Shown: one piece after another, positions 53,591-62,687 of the stretch | Layout: each line of letters opens with the position of its first letter | How positions within the stretch are numbered: position 1 is the first letter of the stretch | Assembly: GCA_944321955.1 (NCBI GenBank) | Contig: CALUNG010000002.1 | Span: 62,001 to 126,000, forward strand | From: an uncultured Alistipes sp. | Lineage (GTDB): Bacteria; Bacteroidota; Bacteroidia; Bacteroidales; Rikenellaceae | Length of the DNA stretch: 64,000 nt | Reading direction: 5' to 3' | Made by a program: the position numbers and the translations under genes | The notes under the pieces: generated by a model | Seen by the model: the letters and a program-made list of their open reading frames with translations, nothing else | What the model was told of the DNA's origin: nothing | The model's database searches: none

Positions 53591-55147
53591 TCATTCAGCG
53601 TTGGCACCTGCACCGGTCTCGCCGACGGTTGTACGCAGCGATGAGTCGACAGACTGTATGCTGCGAGCAATCAGTTCGGCGGCCTCCTTCGACTTGAAGT
53701 TGTTCACGACGAACAAGCCCGAACCGGTTCGCGATATCTCGCATTCGGGGGCATTCTGTTCAATGATTCGCTTCACCTCGGGAGACAACTCATCCGCACC
53801 GGAGATTTCGATATGAAAATGTCTGCTTGCAAGCTGTTCCAGCTCTTCACGGCTGTTGGCATAAGCACCGTCGATCCATGCCGCTACGTCGGCCGAACGG
53901 AATCCGAGTCTCTTGACCGTTTCCAGGTCCTTCTCGAGCGCCTCTACCGAAGGATATCCGCCGGCATAATATCGCCATCCGCCATCCGCCGTACGCAAAT
54001 ATGCCACAGGCTGCAGACCCTTGAACTTAGAAACAGGTTGCCGTGCCGAAAATTCACCCAGCTTTATACGAAACATCTCGCCATTCTCGTATACGACACA
54101 TTCGGGCACCGGGTTTTTCGATGTATATACATATTTCGACGAGAACTTCAACGGTTCATAATCGAGGAAGTATCGACGTTTGAAGTTTAGCTTGTCGAAA
54201 CGGTAGCGTAATCCGTCCAATGACTTTCGCACCGTAGAAAGAGAGTCGACAGCCTTCGACAATCCGGCAGCCTTTGCGACGGTAATTTCATAATCGACAA
54301 CATATCTTTTCTGGAAGAAGTAGTCGACAACCGCATCCGACGCATACATGCCATGCATCTGCTCGATGTCGCGCCGCATGTTCTGCAGCTTCTGCTCCGA
54401 CTCGTCGAGTATGTCGACACGTCCCTGCTTGTCGAAAAGCAGATCGTATAGATAGGTCTTGTTATCGAATACGAATCCCCATACAGTCGCTATGGAGTCG
54501 GATATCGTGTTGCACTCACCCTGACGCGTCAGGAACAACGACATCAGACTGTCGGCCGACGATTCGTTTTCGGCAACCGCATACATGTGCTGAACGTTTG
54601 CCAGCGAGTCGTAACATGCGGCATAGGCCTTCAGCATGCCGGCGACATCCGATTCACGTTTCTGCGCCCTGCGCAATACTGCATAATCGTCAGCCGACAA
54701 CTCCTGTGAGAAGTATTTGTTGCGCGTCAGGTCGGCATATTGGACTCCTGGAGCATCTGGAAGAGGTTTCGGGGTAGGATTCGCGCCAGAATCAGGCAAC
54801 GTACCGTTCGCCATATTGGCGAGAATCCATTCCTGCTCTATGTCGTTTATACGCTGAGCCGTACGGCTGTTCTCTCCTCGCAGAGCATATATTTCGCCCT
54901 CCAGGCGCAATATTTCCGTCGAATACTGCTTCCTGTTCGAGTTGCTGTTAAGGAACTCGTGACGTATATCATCGGCAACTCTCTGCAGCGAATCGATACG
55001 ATGGCGCATCGATGCGTCGTCACGCAACAGCGACATGTACTCCACGTTGCTCTCGAGACCTGCAATGCGGGCCCGAGGCTGCTCCTGCGCCTTTATGGCC
55101 AACGGCAGCAACACAAAGCACACCAATATAGAAAAAACACGTTTCAT
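53591..55147 (-). CDS. Exported coiled-coil protein with C-terminal SPOR-like domains
   Basis: 518 residues. Signal peptide (about 1-20), long helical/coiled-coil region rich in Arg/Glu/Leu (about 25-300), and two SPOR-like beta-alpha-beta segments near the end (about 345-425, VYENGEMFRIKLGEFSARQPV and GWRYYAGGYPSVEALEKDLETVK; and about 440-505). SPOR domains bind peptidoglycan, often at division sites. The gene overlaps the trkH stop in an ATGA arrangement, so it is coupled to potassium transport, an unexpected pairing. ATG at 55147 was chosen for that overlap; an ATG at 55156 adds three residues. Confidence 0.8.
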   Translation of the reverse strand: MKRVFSILVCFVLLPLAIKAQEQPRARIAGLESNVEYMSLLRDDASMRHRIDSLQRVADDIRHEFLNSNSNRKQYSTEILRLEGEIYALRGENSRTAQRINDIEQEWILANMANGTLPDSGANPTPKPLPDAPGVQYADLTRNKYFSQELSADDYAVLRRAQKRESDVAGMLKAYAACYDSLANVQHMYAVAENESSADSLMSLFLTRQGECNTISDSIATVWGFVFDNKTYLYDLLFDKQGRVDILDESEQKLQNMRRDIEQMHGMYASDAVVDYFFQKRYVVDYEITVAKAAGLSKAVDSLSTVRKSLDGLRYRFDKLNFKRRYFLDYEPLKFSSKYVYTSKNPVPECVVYENGEMFRIKLGEFSARQPVSKFKGLQPVAYLRTADGGWRYYAGGYPSVEALEKDLETVKRLGFRSADVAAWIDGAYANSREELEQLASRHFHIEISGADELSPEVKRIIEQNAPECEISRTGSGLFVVNNFKSKEAAELIARSIQSVDSSLRTTVGETGAGANAE

Positions 55148-56589
55148 CGCCACCATTTCATGAAGAACAGTTGAATAAATCCGAATATTTCAAGACGGCC
55201 GAGCAGCATCAGTACCGTACTTTGCAAACGTACGACCGCAGGCAGGGCCGAATAGTTGTCCATGGTTCCGACATCGCCGAATCCGGGGCCTACATTACCT
55301 ATGCATGCGATCGGAGCGGTAATGCTCGTTACGAGATCGAGACCGAACAAGGCATTTATTATGGCACCGAGGAAGATCAATGCTATATACGTCACGATAA
55401 ATATTGCCACGGCATTGAGATGCTCGCTCTCCTGAATGACGCCGTCGACCTTCAGCCTGATTACGGCATTCGGGTGCTGCTGGCGACGCAACCGCGCCAT
55501 GAACATCTTGCCGAACAACAGTACACGGTCGATCTTGATACCTCCGGCCGTGGATCCGGCGCAGGCGCATACAATCGATGCGAATATCAGCAGCATGACG
55601 GCGAATGACGGCCATACGTTGCAATCGGCGGTTGTAAGGCCGGTCGTCGTGATCAGCGACACGAACTGGAAAGTGCCGTGTCGCAACGATGACCACAAGT
55701 CGGGATATACACCTGTCACGAACAGGCTGGCTGCAACAAGTATGCTTCCAACGATCAGCGTGGCGAAATAGAATCGCGTCACCTCCGACCTGAATATGTT
55801 CTTGGACTTGCCGACAACGGTCGAATAGATCAACCCGAAATGTACGCCCGAGAAGGCCATTGCAAAGATTAAAACCAGCTCGATCATCGGATTGTCGTAA
55901 TAGGCGATGCTGGCGTTTTTCGTACCGAAACCGCACGTGGCACATGCCGACATGGCGTGGTTCACCGAATCGAACCATCCCATTCCGGCGAGTTTCAGCA
56001 GCAGGGTAGTTATGGCCGTAAGTCCTACATATACGACCAGAAGTATCTGCACGACCTGCTGTGTACGATAGCGGTAATTATCCTTGGCCAACGACGACAA
56101 CTCGACATTCGAAAGTGTCATTTTGGTTTTTCCCAGCGACGGAAGGATGGCAAGGGCGAACATCACTACGCCGATACCGCCCATCCATGCCGTAGCCGAA
56201 CGCCAGAACATCAGCCCCTTTGGCAGTGCCTCTACATCATTCAATATCGTAGCACCGGTTGTGGTGAATCCCGAGACACTCTCGAACCATGCGTTCAGCA
56301 TCGAGAATTCGCCGCCCCACATCATATATGGAAATGTTCCGACAAAACAAGCCAGAACCCATGCACCGACCACGATGCAGAATCCCTCCTTGTTGTTTAT
56401 CTGTTCGGTCTTGGGGACGAACAACATGGGGAATATACCCAACAGGGCCGTCAGCAACGACGAGAGTATGAGCGGATAGAACGACGAATCCATTCCGTCG
56501 AGCAACGAAATGACCGCCGACACGAGCATGAATGCCGCCACGTACAGCATCACCACTCCGACATATCTCAATATGACATTGAACCGCAT
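55144..56589 (-). CDS. trkH: TrkH-family potassium uptake transporter
   Basis: 481 residues with about 10-12 membrane helices and four pore loops: VSGFTTTGATI, SACATCGFGTKN, SLITTTGLTTADC and ACIGNVGPGFG, the degenerate selectivity filters of Trk/Ktr channels. It takes up potassium, usually together with a cytosolic TrkA regulatory subunit; no trkA gene is in the window. It lies between a HAMP-type membrane protein (6-base gap) and a SPOR protein (ATGA overlap), all in one operon. Confidence 0.94.
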   Translation of the reverse strand: MRFNVILRYVGVVMLYVAAFMLVSAVISLLDGMDSSFYPLILSSLLTALLGIFPMLFVPKTEQINNKEGFCIVVGAWVLACFVGTFPYMMWGGEFSMLNAWFESVSGFTTTGATILNDVEALPKGLMFWRSATAWMGGIGVVMFALAILPSLGKTKMTLSNVELSSLAKDNYRYRTQQVVQILLVVYVGLTAITTLLLKLAGMGWFDSVNHAMSACATCGFGTKNASIAYYDNPMIELVLIFAMAFSGVHFGLIYSTVVGKSKNIFRSEVTRFYFATLIVGSILVAASLFVTGVYPDLWSSLRHGTFQFVSLITTTGLTTADCNVWPSFAVMLLIFASIVCACAGSTAGGIKIDRVLLFGKMFMARLRRQQHPNAVIRLKVDGVIQESEHLNAVAIFIVTYIALIFLGAIINALFGLDLVTSITAPIACIGNVGPGFGDVGTMDNYSALPAVVRLQSTVLMLLGRLEIFGFIQLFFMKWWR

Positions 56590-56595
56590 ATTCCG

Positions 56596-57366
56596 TCAGG
56601 CCTTGTTCTGTTTCGAGGTATTTATGAGGGTTTCGATATTCTCCTTCAGATCCTGCAGTTCGTCACGGCACTCGGTCTTGACCGTAAAAGGCAGTTTGAA
56701 CGTAAGGTAATCCGAAAGGCTCTTGTTTATGCCGAGTATCGGGTTCACGCAATATATCGTAATGAAATAGAAGAGCATCAGTACAATCGCAATCATTACC
56801 AGCAGCGATATGAGCACCGGTGTAACGGCACGGTAGGCGTTGTGGCTCAACTGTTCGGCACGCGGAGCGAGACGGTTGTACGTAAAGGTCATGTATCCGT
56901 TCACCTGATCCCTGATTTTCGATATTTCCGCATCGTATGTGGTATCGTACCATACGGCTCCGGGAACGATATTCAGGCTGTCGGGTTTCGAGGCCAGCAG
57001 GCCACCCGTCATTACCCTCAGTTCGGATACCGACGTAGTCAGCGAATCGAGATATGCGTTGCTTTTCGATGTATCGTAAGCCGCGAGCAGCGATGTTTCG
57101 AGACGCGAAATGCTGTTCAAACAGAGAGAGTCGTAACGGCTGTCCCGTTCACCGAGAACGGCGATACGCGACACTGCTCTGTCGTGATCCTGCAGCGCAA
57201 GCAACATATCCTTGCCCAGCTCCATGTTCCGGCGTGAATTGTTCAGTATGCTTTCCGCATCCGTACTGAGATGCCCCAATTCGAAAAGCGATATCATGCC
57301 CGATATAAACAGCAGGGTAACGATGCTTAAGAAACCGATCGTCACTCGCTTGCGGATTCCTTTCAT
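56596..57366 (-). CDS. Membrane protein with four-helix sensor and HAMP-like region but no output domain
   Basis: 256 residues: a membrane helix (about 8-28), a helical extracytoplasmic domain (about 30-180) like the 4HB sensor of chemoreceptors and kinases, a second helix (about 185-208) and a short HAMP-like stretch (about 210-250, NPILGINKSLSDYLTFKLPF and LQDLKENIETLINTSKQNK). It ends there, so there is no kinase, cyclase or methyl-acceptor domain. It may pass a signal to a partner, perhaps TrkH, the next gene. First gene of the operon; the product could also be a truncated receptor, but the ORF is intact. Confidence 0.72.
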   Translation of the reverse strand: MKGIRKRVTIGFLSIVTLLFISGMISLFELGHLSTDAESILNNSRRNMELGKDMLLALQDHDRAVSRIAVLGERDSRYDSLCLNSISRLETSLLAAYDTSKSNAYLDSLTTSVSELRVMTGGLLASKPDSLNIVPGAVWYDTTYDAEISKIRDQVNGYMTFTYNRLAPRAEQLSHNAYRAVTPVLISLLVMIAIVLMLFYFITIYCVNPILGINKSLSDYLTFKLPFTVKTECRDELQDLKENIETLINTSKQNKA

Positions 57367-57398
57367 AAAACCATGTTTTTTATCAACACTTTGTATCG

Positions 57399-57406
57399 CA
57401 AATATA
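57399..57406 (-). promoter_or_regulatory. -7 element for the HAMP/trkH/SPOR operon
   Basis: TATATTTG on the minus strand, 32 bases before the start codon. Confidence 0.55.
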
Positions 57407-57465
57407 AGAATAAATCCCGAATATGAGAAACTCCTGCATTCTGCAACTGATGCTGAGGCTCACTG

Positions 57466-58764
57466 CTACTCGAGTATTTCCCCGACGGTATCGGCCGCAG
57501 GTTCAATGGACTTTATCCGTACGCAACATACGGTATTTATACGGGAGCGGTCGTAACGGCACTTAACCCTTACGTAGTTACCGGTAAATCCGTACATGTA
57601 TCCTCCATGCATTGTGCTTTCAAACAATACGTTATACTCCTTACCTAAAGTATTCTCGCAGAAGTTGTAGTGCAGCCTGGCGCACAACTCCTCGAGACGT
57701 TTCACCCGTTCGGTCGCAACCGAAGCCGGAACCTTGTCGGGCATATCTACGGCCGGTGTACCGGGACGCTCCGAGAATGGGAAAATATGGATGAATGCCG
57801 GAGCGAGTTTCTCGAGAAACTCGTACGTCGTCTGAAAATCCGCATCCGTCTCACCCGGGAAACCGACAATAACGTCGATACCGATAAAGGCATCTGGCAT
57901 CAACGACCGGATCTTTGCAATACGGTCTGCATATTTGGCTGTAGTATAGCGTCGGCGCATGGCTCCCAGGATCTTGTCCGAACCGCTCTGCAACGGAACA
58001 TGGAAATGATGCTGGAACTTCGGCGACGAAGCGCAGAACTCTATTATCTCGTCCGTCAGCAGATTTGGCTCTATCGACGATATACGGTAACGCTCTATGC
58101 CGTCGACATCGTTAAGAGCCCGCAGCAGATCGATGAACTTTTCGCCGGTAGTGCGTCCGAAATCGCCGGTATTCACTCCGGTAATGACTATTTCGCGCTG
58201 TCCGGCGGCAGCTATGCGTCGGGCCTGTTCAACGATCTCGGCTATCGGTATGTTGCGGCTCGAACCACGGGCGTAATGTATCGTACAATACGCACACTTG
58301 TAATCGCAACCGTCCTGAACCTTGAGGAAGGCACGCGTCCGGTCGTTGCTTGAAAAGGCGGCAAAGAAATTTGTCAACTGCTCGGTTTCGCAACTGTAAA
58401 CCTGCGGTTTGCCACCGTGGCCGACGAGATCGACCACTCGTTTATATAAATCGCCCTTATCGTTATTGCTCAGCACAATATCCACGCCGTCTATTGCTGC
58501 TATTTCGTCCGGTTTCAGCTGAGCATAACACCCCGTAACGGCAATGATGGCCGACGGGTTGCGGCGGTGGAGTTTGCGTATCAGATTGCGGCACTTCTTG
58601 TCGGCATGCTCGGTAACCGAACAGCTGTTTATCACGCATATGTCGGCATCGGCGGTCGGAGCTACACGCTCGAATCCGCCAGCCTCGAATTCGCGGGCAA
58701 GGGTAGAACTCTCTGAAAAATTGAGTTTGCAACCCAATGTATGGAAACTTACTCTGCGGGACAT
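57466..58764 (-). CDS. mtaB: tRNA (t6A37) methylthiotransferase MtaB
   Basis: 432 residues. Order: UPF0004 domain with cluster cysteines C12, C48 and C79 (LGCKLN, INSCSV, TGCYAQ), radical SAM domain with C153-x3-C157-x2-C160 (CDYKCAYC), and a TRAM-like C-terminal domain. It adds a methylthio group to t6A at position 37 of tRNAs reading ANN codons. Length and motifs fit MtaB rather than MiaB or RimO. ATG at 58764 was preferred to an upstream TTG at 58785. Monocistronic. Confidence 0.94.
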   Translation of the reverse strand: MSRRVSFHTLGCKLNFSESSTLAREFEAGGFERVAPTADADICVINSCSVTEHADKKCRNLIRKLHRRNPSAIIAVTGCYAQLKPDEIAAIDGVDIVLSNNDKGDLYKRVVDLVGHGGKPQVYSCETEQLTNFFAAFSSNDRTRAFLKVQDGCDYKCAYCTIHYARGSSRNIPIAEIVEQARRIAAAGQREIVITGVNTGDFGRTTGEKFIDLLRALNDVDGIERYRISSIEPNLLTDEIIEFCASSPKFQHHFHVPLQSGSDKILGAMRRRYTTAKYADRIAKIRSLMPDAFIGIDVIVGFPGETDADFQTTYEFLEKLAPAFIHIFPFSERPGTPAVDMPDKVPASVATERVKRLEELCARLHYNFCENTLGKEYNVLFESTMHGGYMYGFTGNYVRVKCRYDRSRINTVCCVRIKSIEPAADTVGEILE

Positions 58765-58796
58765 GAGTTTTGTTGTTTTCGTCAAAAAATCGACAA

Positions 58797-58804
58797 CGAA
58801 GGTA
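58797..58804 (-). promoter_or_regulatory. Possible -7 element for mtaB
   Basis: TACCTTCG on the minus strand, 32 bases before the ATG at 58764. Confidence 0.4.
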
Positions 58805-58891
58805 TAAAAAGTGAATGAAAGTAGGAAAACTTTAAGGATAATAGAATAAAAAAATGTATTTTTACGGGCTTAAATCGAGAATACCGCCAGG

Positions 58892-59737
58892 ATGAATTTC
58901 ATTCACGACATCATACAATACGGATACCTCTCAAATGCACTCGCTGCCTGCATACTGTCGGGCATATTATGCGGCATTGCAGGCACTTACGTCGTATGTC
59001 GCCGTATGGTGTTTCTGAGCGGAGGAATAACCCACGCTTCATTCGGAGGTCTGGGCATAGCCTTCTATCTCGGCACAAACCCCATACTCGGGGCCATGTT
59101 GTTCGCCGTGGCATCGTCGCTCGGCATCGAATGGGCAAGCTCGAAAGGCAAGATTCGCGAGGACTCGGCAATCGGCATAATGTGGGGTTTCGGCATGGCA
59201 GTAGGTGCACTGTTCATGAGCCTGCGCCCGGGTTATACTTCCGGAGATCTGTCGAGCTATCTGTTCGGAAGCATCATAACCGTAACCGACTCCGACGTCA
59301 TAGCCCTCGGCATATTGACAGTCGCGATAGTTCTGGGCACGATTCTGTGGCTTAGGCCGGTAATGTACGTCGCATTCGACCGTGAATTTGCAAGCAGCCA
59401 GGGCGTACACACCAAAATCGTCTCGTATGCCATGGCGGCGATTCTGGCCGTGACGATCGTCATGTCGATACGCATAATGGGCATAGTTCTGCTCATTTCG
59501 TTGCTGACGATGCCCGTAGCGATAGTCAACCTCTTCAGCAAATCGTACGCAAGAATCACATTATGGTCGGCCATAACGGCCTCGGTGTCAAGCGTTTCCG
59601 GCGTCGTTGCGAGCTACTATCTCGAAGTTCCTTCGGGTGCCGCCATAATATTTATACTCACAATTACGCTTATTATAGCAAAGTGTTATCTTTGCATAAC
59701 GAAAGTCAGGAAAAAGGCCGATGAAAACCATACATAA
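58892..59737 (+). CDS. ABC-3 family metal-type permease (ZnuB/MntB-like), orphan
   Basis: 281 residues with about eight membrane helices, matching the ABC-3 family (AGTYVVCRRMVFLSGGITHASFGGLGIAFYLG, then SAIGIMWGFGMAVGALFM). The family imports zinc, manganese or iron with an ATPase and a binding protein; neither gene is nearby, so they must be elsewhere or a shared ATPase is used. It overlaps the next gene by 17 bases. The C-terminal tail is basic. Confidence 0.9.
   Translation: MNFIHDIIQYGYLSNALAACILSGILCGIAGTYVVCRRMVFLSGGITHASFGGLGIAFYLGTNPILGAMLFAVASSLGIEWASSKGKIREDSAIGIMWGFGMAVGALFMSLRPGYTSGDLSSYLFGSIITVTDSDVIALGILTVAIVLGTILWLRPVMYVAFDREFASSQGVHTKIVSYAMAAILAVTIVMSIRIMGIVLLISLLTMPVAIVNLFSKSYARITLWSAITASVSSVSGVVASYYLEVPSGAAIIFILTITLIIAKCYLCITKVRKKADENHT
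59687..59694 (+). promoter_or_regulatory. Possible internal -7 element inside the metal permease gene
   Basis: TATCTTTG within the end of the permease gene, 26 bases before the LptF/G-like start; no -33 element. It may give the lptF/G-fmt block a promoter of its own. Confidence 0.35.
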
Positions 59738-61211
59738 ACTTGTCCTCAAGGCATATCTGGGCCCGATGCTCATGACATTCTTCATCGTCATATTCGTGCT
59801 GATGATGAATTTCGTGTGGCGTTACATCGACGAGCTTGTCGGCAAGGGTCTCGACGCCATGGTCATCATCGAGCTGCTCTGTTACGCCACGGTCAACATG
59901 ATTACGATGGGATTGCCGCTTGCCATGCTTCTGGCAGCCATAATGACCATGGGCAACCTCGGCGAAAACTACGAGTTGCTTGCCATGAAATCGGCCGGCA
60001 TGTCGCTTCCGAGAATACTCAAGCCGCTCATAATCGTCGTCGGGTTGATATCCATAAGCGGCTTTTTCATCATCAACGACCTCGTACCGTACTGCAACCG
60101 CAAGATGTACAGTATCATATACGACATCCGGCAGCAGAAACAGACGCTCGAGTTTCAGGACGGACTCTTCTTCACCGGTATCGAGAACATGAGCATCCGC
60201 GTCGAAAAGCAGGACCCCAAGACGCATCTGCTTCGCGGCATTCTCATCTACGACAACCGCAACATCAACGGCAACATGACCACGACGGTGGCCGATTCGG
60301 GATACATACGTCTCTCGGACAACAAGAAGTTTCTGCTCGTAACGCTCTATCACGGTGAAACATACGAACAGACCCGAAACAATCAGTGGTACAAGAAGAG
60401 CGCCCTGCGCCACCACACGTTCGACCGGCAGGACGGTACCATACCGATGTCAGGATTCGATTTCGAGCGCAGCGACGCGAGTGCGTTCGGCGGCAGCAGC
60501 CAGACCCGCAACATAACGGAGTTGCAACACGCCATCGACTCGCTCGACATCCTCGTAAACAACGCCACGACAAGCTCCTATGAACCTCTGCTCAAGCAAC
60601 AGATATTCCAGAAGGACGAGAATATCCTTGCCCGTCCGGGTGATTCGCTATATGTGGACCGAAGCGACTATCGCGCCATGCTGGCCACAGACTCGATACC
60701 CGATCTCGGCATGCGCGACAAGAACAGCATCTGGAAATCGGCGCGCAATGCAGCCAAGAGCTCCCGCAACATGTTCGCCTTCGACGAATCGACGGCCAAG
60801 GAGGCGCTCAACCAGCTGTACCGAAGCAAGAACGAATGGCATCGCAAACTTGCGTTCCCCGTTTCGATCATGATATTCTTCCTGATCGGGGCACCGCTCG
60901 GGGCGATCATCCGCAAGGGAGGTCTCGGAATGCCGATAGTCGTCTCGGTCATATTCTTCGTCATATACTACATCATAAGTATATCGGGCGAGAAGATGGC
61001 ACGCGAGGGTGACTGGAGCTCGCTTCTGGGCATGTGGATATCATCCATAATACTTGCTCCGGTAGCCGTCTACCTGACCTACAAGGCAACCAACGACTCG
61101 GCACTGCTCGATGTCGACTGGTATGTCGGCAAATACAAATATTACAAGGAAAAGTTTATAGCCCGCCTGCCCCGGAAGTGGCAAGAGAGACTAAACAAGG
61201 AAAAGAAATGA
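59721..61211 (+). CDS. LptF/LptG-family (YjgP/YjgQ) permease
   Basis: 496 residues. Six membrane helices in a 3+3 layout (about 15-34, 55-85, 100-120 and three after about 380) around a large periplasmic beta-jellyroll-like domain (about 130-370). This is the inner-membrane part of the LPS transport bridge (LptF or LptG), which extracts lipopolysaccharide for transfer to the outer membrane. It is longer than E. coli LptF (about 366) because of an insertion in the periplasmic domain, usual in Bacteroidetes. It overlaps the upstream permease gene by 17 bases and its stop overlaps fmt as ATGA. Confidence 0.93.
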   Translation: MKTIHKLVLKAYLGPMLMTFFIVIFVLMMNFVWRYIDELVGKGLDAMVIIELLCYATVNMITMGLPLAMLLAAIMTMGNLGENYELLAMKSAGMSLPRILKPLIIVVGLISISGFFIINDLVPYCNRKMYSIIYDIRQQKQTLEFQDGLFFTGIENMSIRVEKQDPKTHLLRGILIYDNRNINGNMTTTVADSGYIRLSDNKKFLLVTLYHGETYEQTRNNQWYKKSALRHHTFDRQDGTIPMSGFDFERSDASAFGGSSQTRNITELQHAIDSLDILVNNATTSSYEPLLKQQIFQKDENILARPGDSLYVDRSDYRAMLATDSIPDLGMRDKNSIWKSARNAAKSSRNMFAFDESTAKEALNQLYRSKNEWHRKLAFPVSIMIFFLIGAPLGAIIRKGGLGMPIVVSVIFFVIYYIISISGEKMAREGDWSSLLGMWISSIILAPVAVYLTYKATNDSALLDVDWYVGKYKYYKEKFIARLPRKWQERLNKEKK

Positions 61212-62191
61212 TTATGAACGCCAAGGATCTGCGCATAGTTTTCATGGGCACGCCCGAATTTGCCGTGCCGTCGCTTACGGCTCTGGTCGAGAACGGATAC
61301 AACGTCGTCGCCGTGGTGACGACACCGGACAAGCCGGCCGGCCGTGGACTGAAGATGCACGAAAGCGAGGTAAAGCAGGCCGCCGTGAAATTCGGGTTGC
61401 CGATACTGCAACCGGTAAAACTGAAGGATCCTGAGTTTGTCGAATCCATGAAGGCGCTGCGGCCCGATCTCGGAATAGTCATAGCGTTCCGCATGCTGCC
61501 CGAGATAATATGGGCCATGCCTACGTTCGGAACGTTCAACCTGCACGCATCGCTGCTGCCTCAATACCGAGGGGCCGCCCCGATAAACTGGGCCATCATC
61601 AACGGCGAAAAGGAGACGGGCGTGACCACCTTCATGCTCAATCGCGAGATAGACAAGGGCGGCATAATCGGCCAGATACACGAACCGATAAACGATGATG
61701 ATACGGTCGGCACGCTGTACGACCGTCTCATGATGATCGGCACAGGTCTCGTCCTCGACACCGTGAACAGGATTGCGGCAGGGGATATCAACCCCGTGGA
61801 GCAGCAGAACATCGACGAAAGTACGCTCAAGCCTGCACCCAAGATATTCAAGGAGGACTGCCGTATTGAGTGGAACCGGGAAGGGCGTCGAATAGTCGAT
61901 TTCATTCGCGGTCTGTCTCCATATCCGGCTGCATGGACCGAATTTCATTCGGCTGACGGTTCAGCGCCTCTTGCCGTAAAGATCTACTCGGTGCGCTTCA
62001 TGCCCGGCAATAACGACGGGACGGCTCCCGGAACATTGTCGAGCGACGGCAAAAGCTACATACGCATATCGTGTGCGGATGGCAGCATAGATATATCGGA
62101 GCTTCAGATAGCAGGCAAGAAACGCATGTCTGTCAAGGAGTTGCTTCTCGGGTTCCGCAATATATACAAATATAAGTGCAGCCTGCAATGA
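61208..62191 (+). CDS. fmt: Methionyl-tRNA formyltransferase
   Basis: 327 residues. IVFMGTPEFAVPSL opens the fold; FNLHASLLPQYRGAAPINWAI holds the catalytic residues of the family (His and Asn in FNLH, the SLLPxYRG signature); the C-terminal domain binds the tRNA acceptor arm. It formylates initiator Met-tRNA. Start at 61208 gives an ATGA overlap with the upstream gene; a second ATG six bases later is possible. Its own stop overlaps the next gene in the same way. Confidence 0.97.
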   Translation: MIMNAKDLRIVFMGTPEFAVPSLTALVENGYNVVAVVTTPDKPAGRGLKMHESEVKQAAVKFGLPILQPVKLKDPEFVESMKALRPDLGIVIAFRMLPEIIWAMPTFGTFNLHASLLPQYRGAAPINWAIINGEKETGVTTFMLNREIDKGGIIGQIHEPINDDDTVGTLYDRLMMIGTGLVLDTVNRIAAGDINPVEQQNIDESTLKPAPKIFKEDCRIEWNREGRRIVDFIRGLSPYPAAWTEFHSADGSAPLAVKIYSVRFMPGNNDGTAPGTLSSDGKSYIRISCADGSIDISELQIAGKKRMSVKELLLGFRNIYKYKCSLQ

Positions 62192-62682
62192 TTTACAACA
62201 ACGACAATGTGCGACGTCAGGATCGTCTGCTGCCGCACGACAGAGCCGTGCAGCTGCTTACCGAGGGAGAGTTCGGCATTCTGTCGATGCAGGCCGAAGA
62301 GGGCGGAGGTTACGGCGTCCCGGTAAATTTCGTATGGGACGGCAGTGACCGCATCTACATACACTGCGCTCCCGAAGGTCGCAAGTTGCGATGCCTGACA
62401 CATTGCGACAGGGTGTCGTTCTGTGTCATCGGCCACACACGTCCCATTCCCAAAATGTTCACAACGGAGTACGAAAGCATCATTCTCTCTTGCCGGGCAG
62501 CCATTGGTCTGACGGAAGCGGAGCGCATGTCCGCCCTCGAGGCCATCATCGACAAATATTCGCCAGCAAACAAGGCTGTCGGACTCAAGTACGCCGAAAA
62601 GTCGTTTCACCGCACCGAGATCATCCGGTTGACGATCGAAGAGTGGAGCGGCAAAAGCAAGTCGCTCGGCCGCAGGCAATAA
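62188..62682 (+). CDS. Pyridoxamine 5'-phosphate oxidase-like flavoprotein (NimA-like)
   Basis: 164 residues. The split-barrel FMN fold of the Nim/PNPOx-like group: MIYNNDNVRRQDRLLP, YGVPVNFVWDGSDRIYIHCAPEGRKLRCL, VSFCVIGHT, ending SIRLTIEEWSGK-type strand. Nim proteins can reduce 5-nitroimidazoles, but most family members have no known substrate and there is no evidence for resistance here. ATG at 62188 gives an ATGA overlap with fmt; an upstream GTG is less likely. Confidence 0.88.
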   Translation: MIYNNDNVRRQDRLLPHDRAVQLLTEGEFGILSMQAEEGGGYGVPVNFVWDGSDRIYIHCAPEGRKLRCLTHCDRVSFCVIGHTRPIPKMFTTEYESIILSCRAAIGLTEAERMSALEAIIDKYSPANKAVGLKYAEKSFHRTEIIRLTIEEWSGKSKSLGRRQ

Positions 62683-62687
62683 TCAAT

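Noticed and set aside
62188-62682. Nitroimidazole-resistance gene (nim)
   Set aside because: Only broad family resemblance; no insertion sequence promoter upstream and it sits in a housekeeping operon with fmt.
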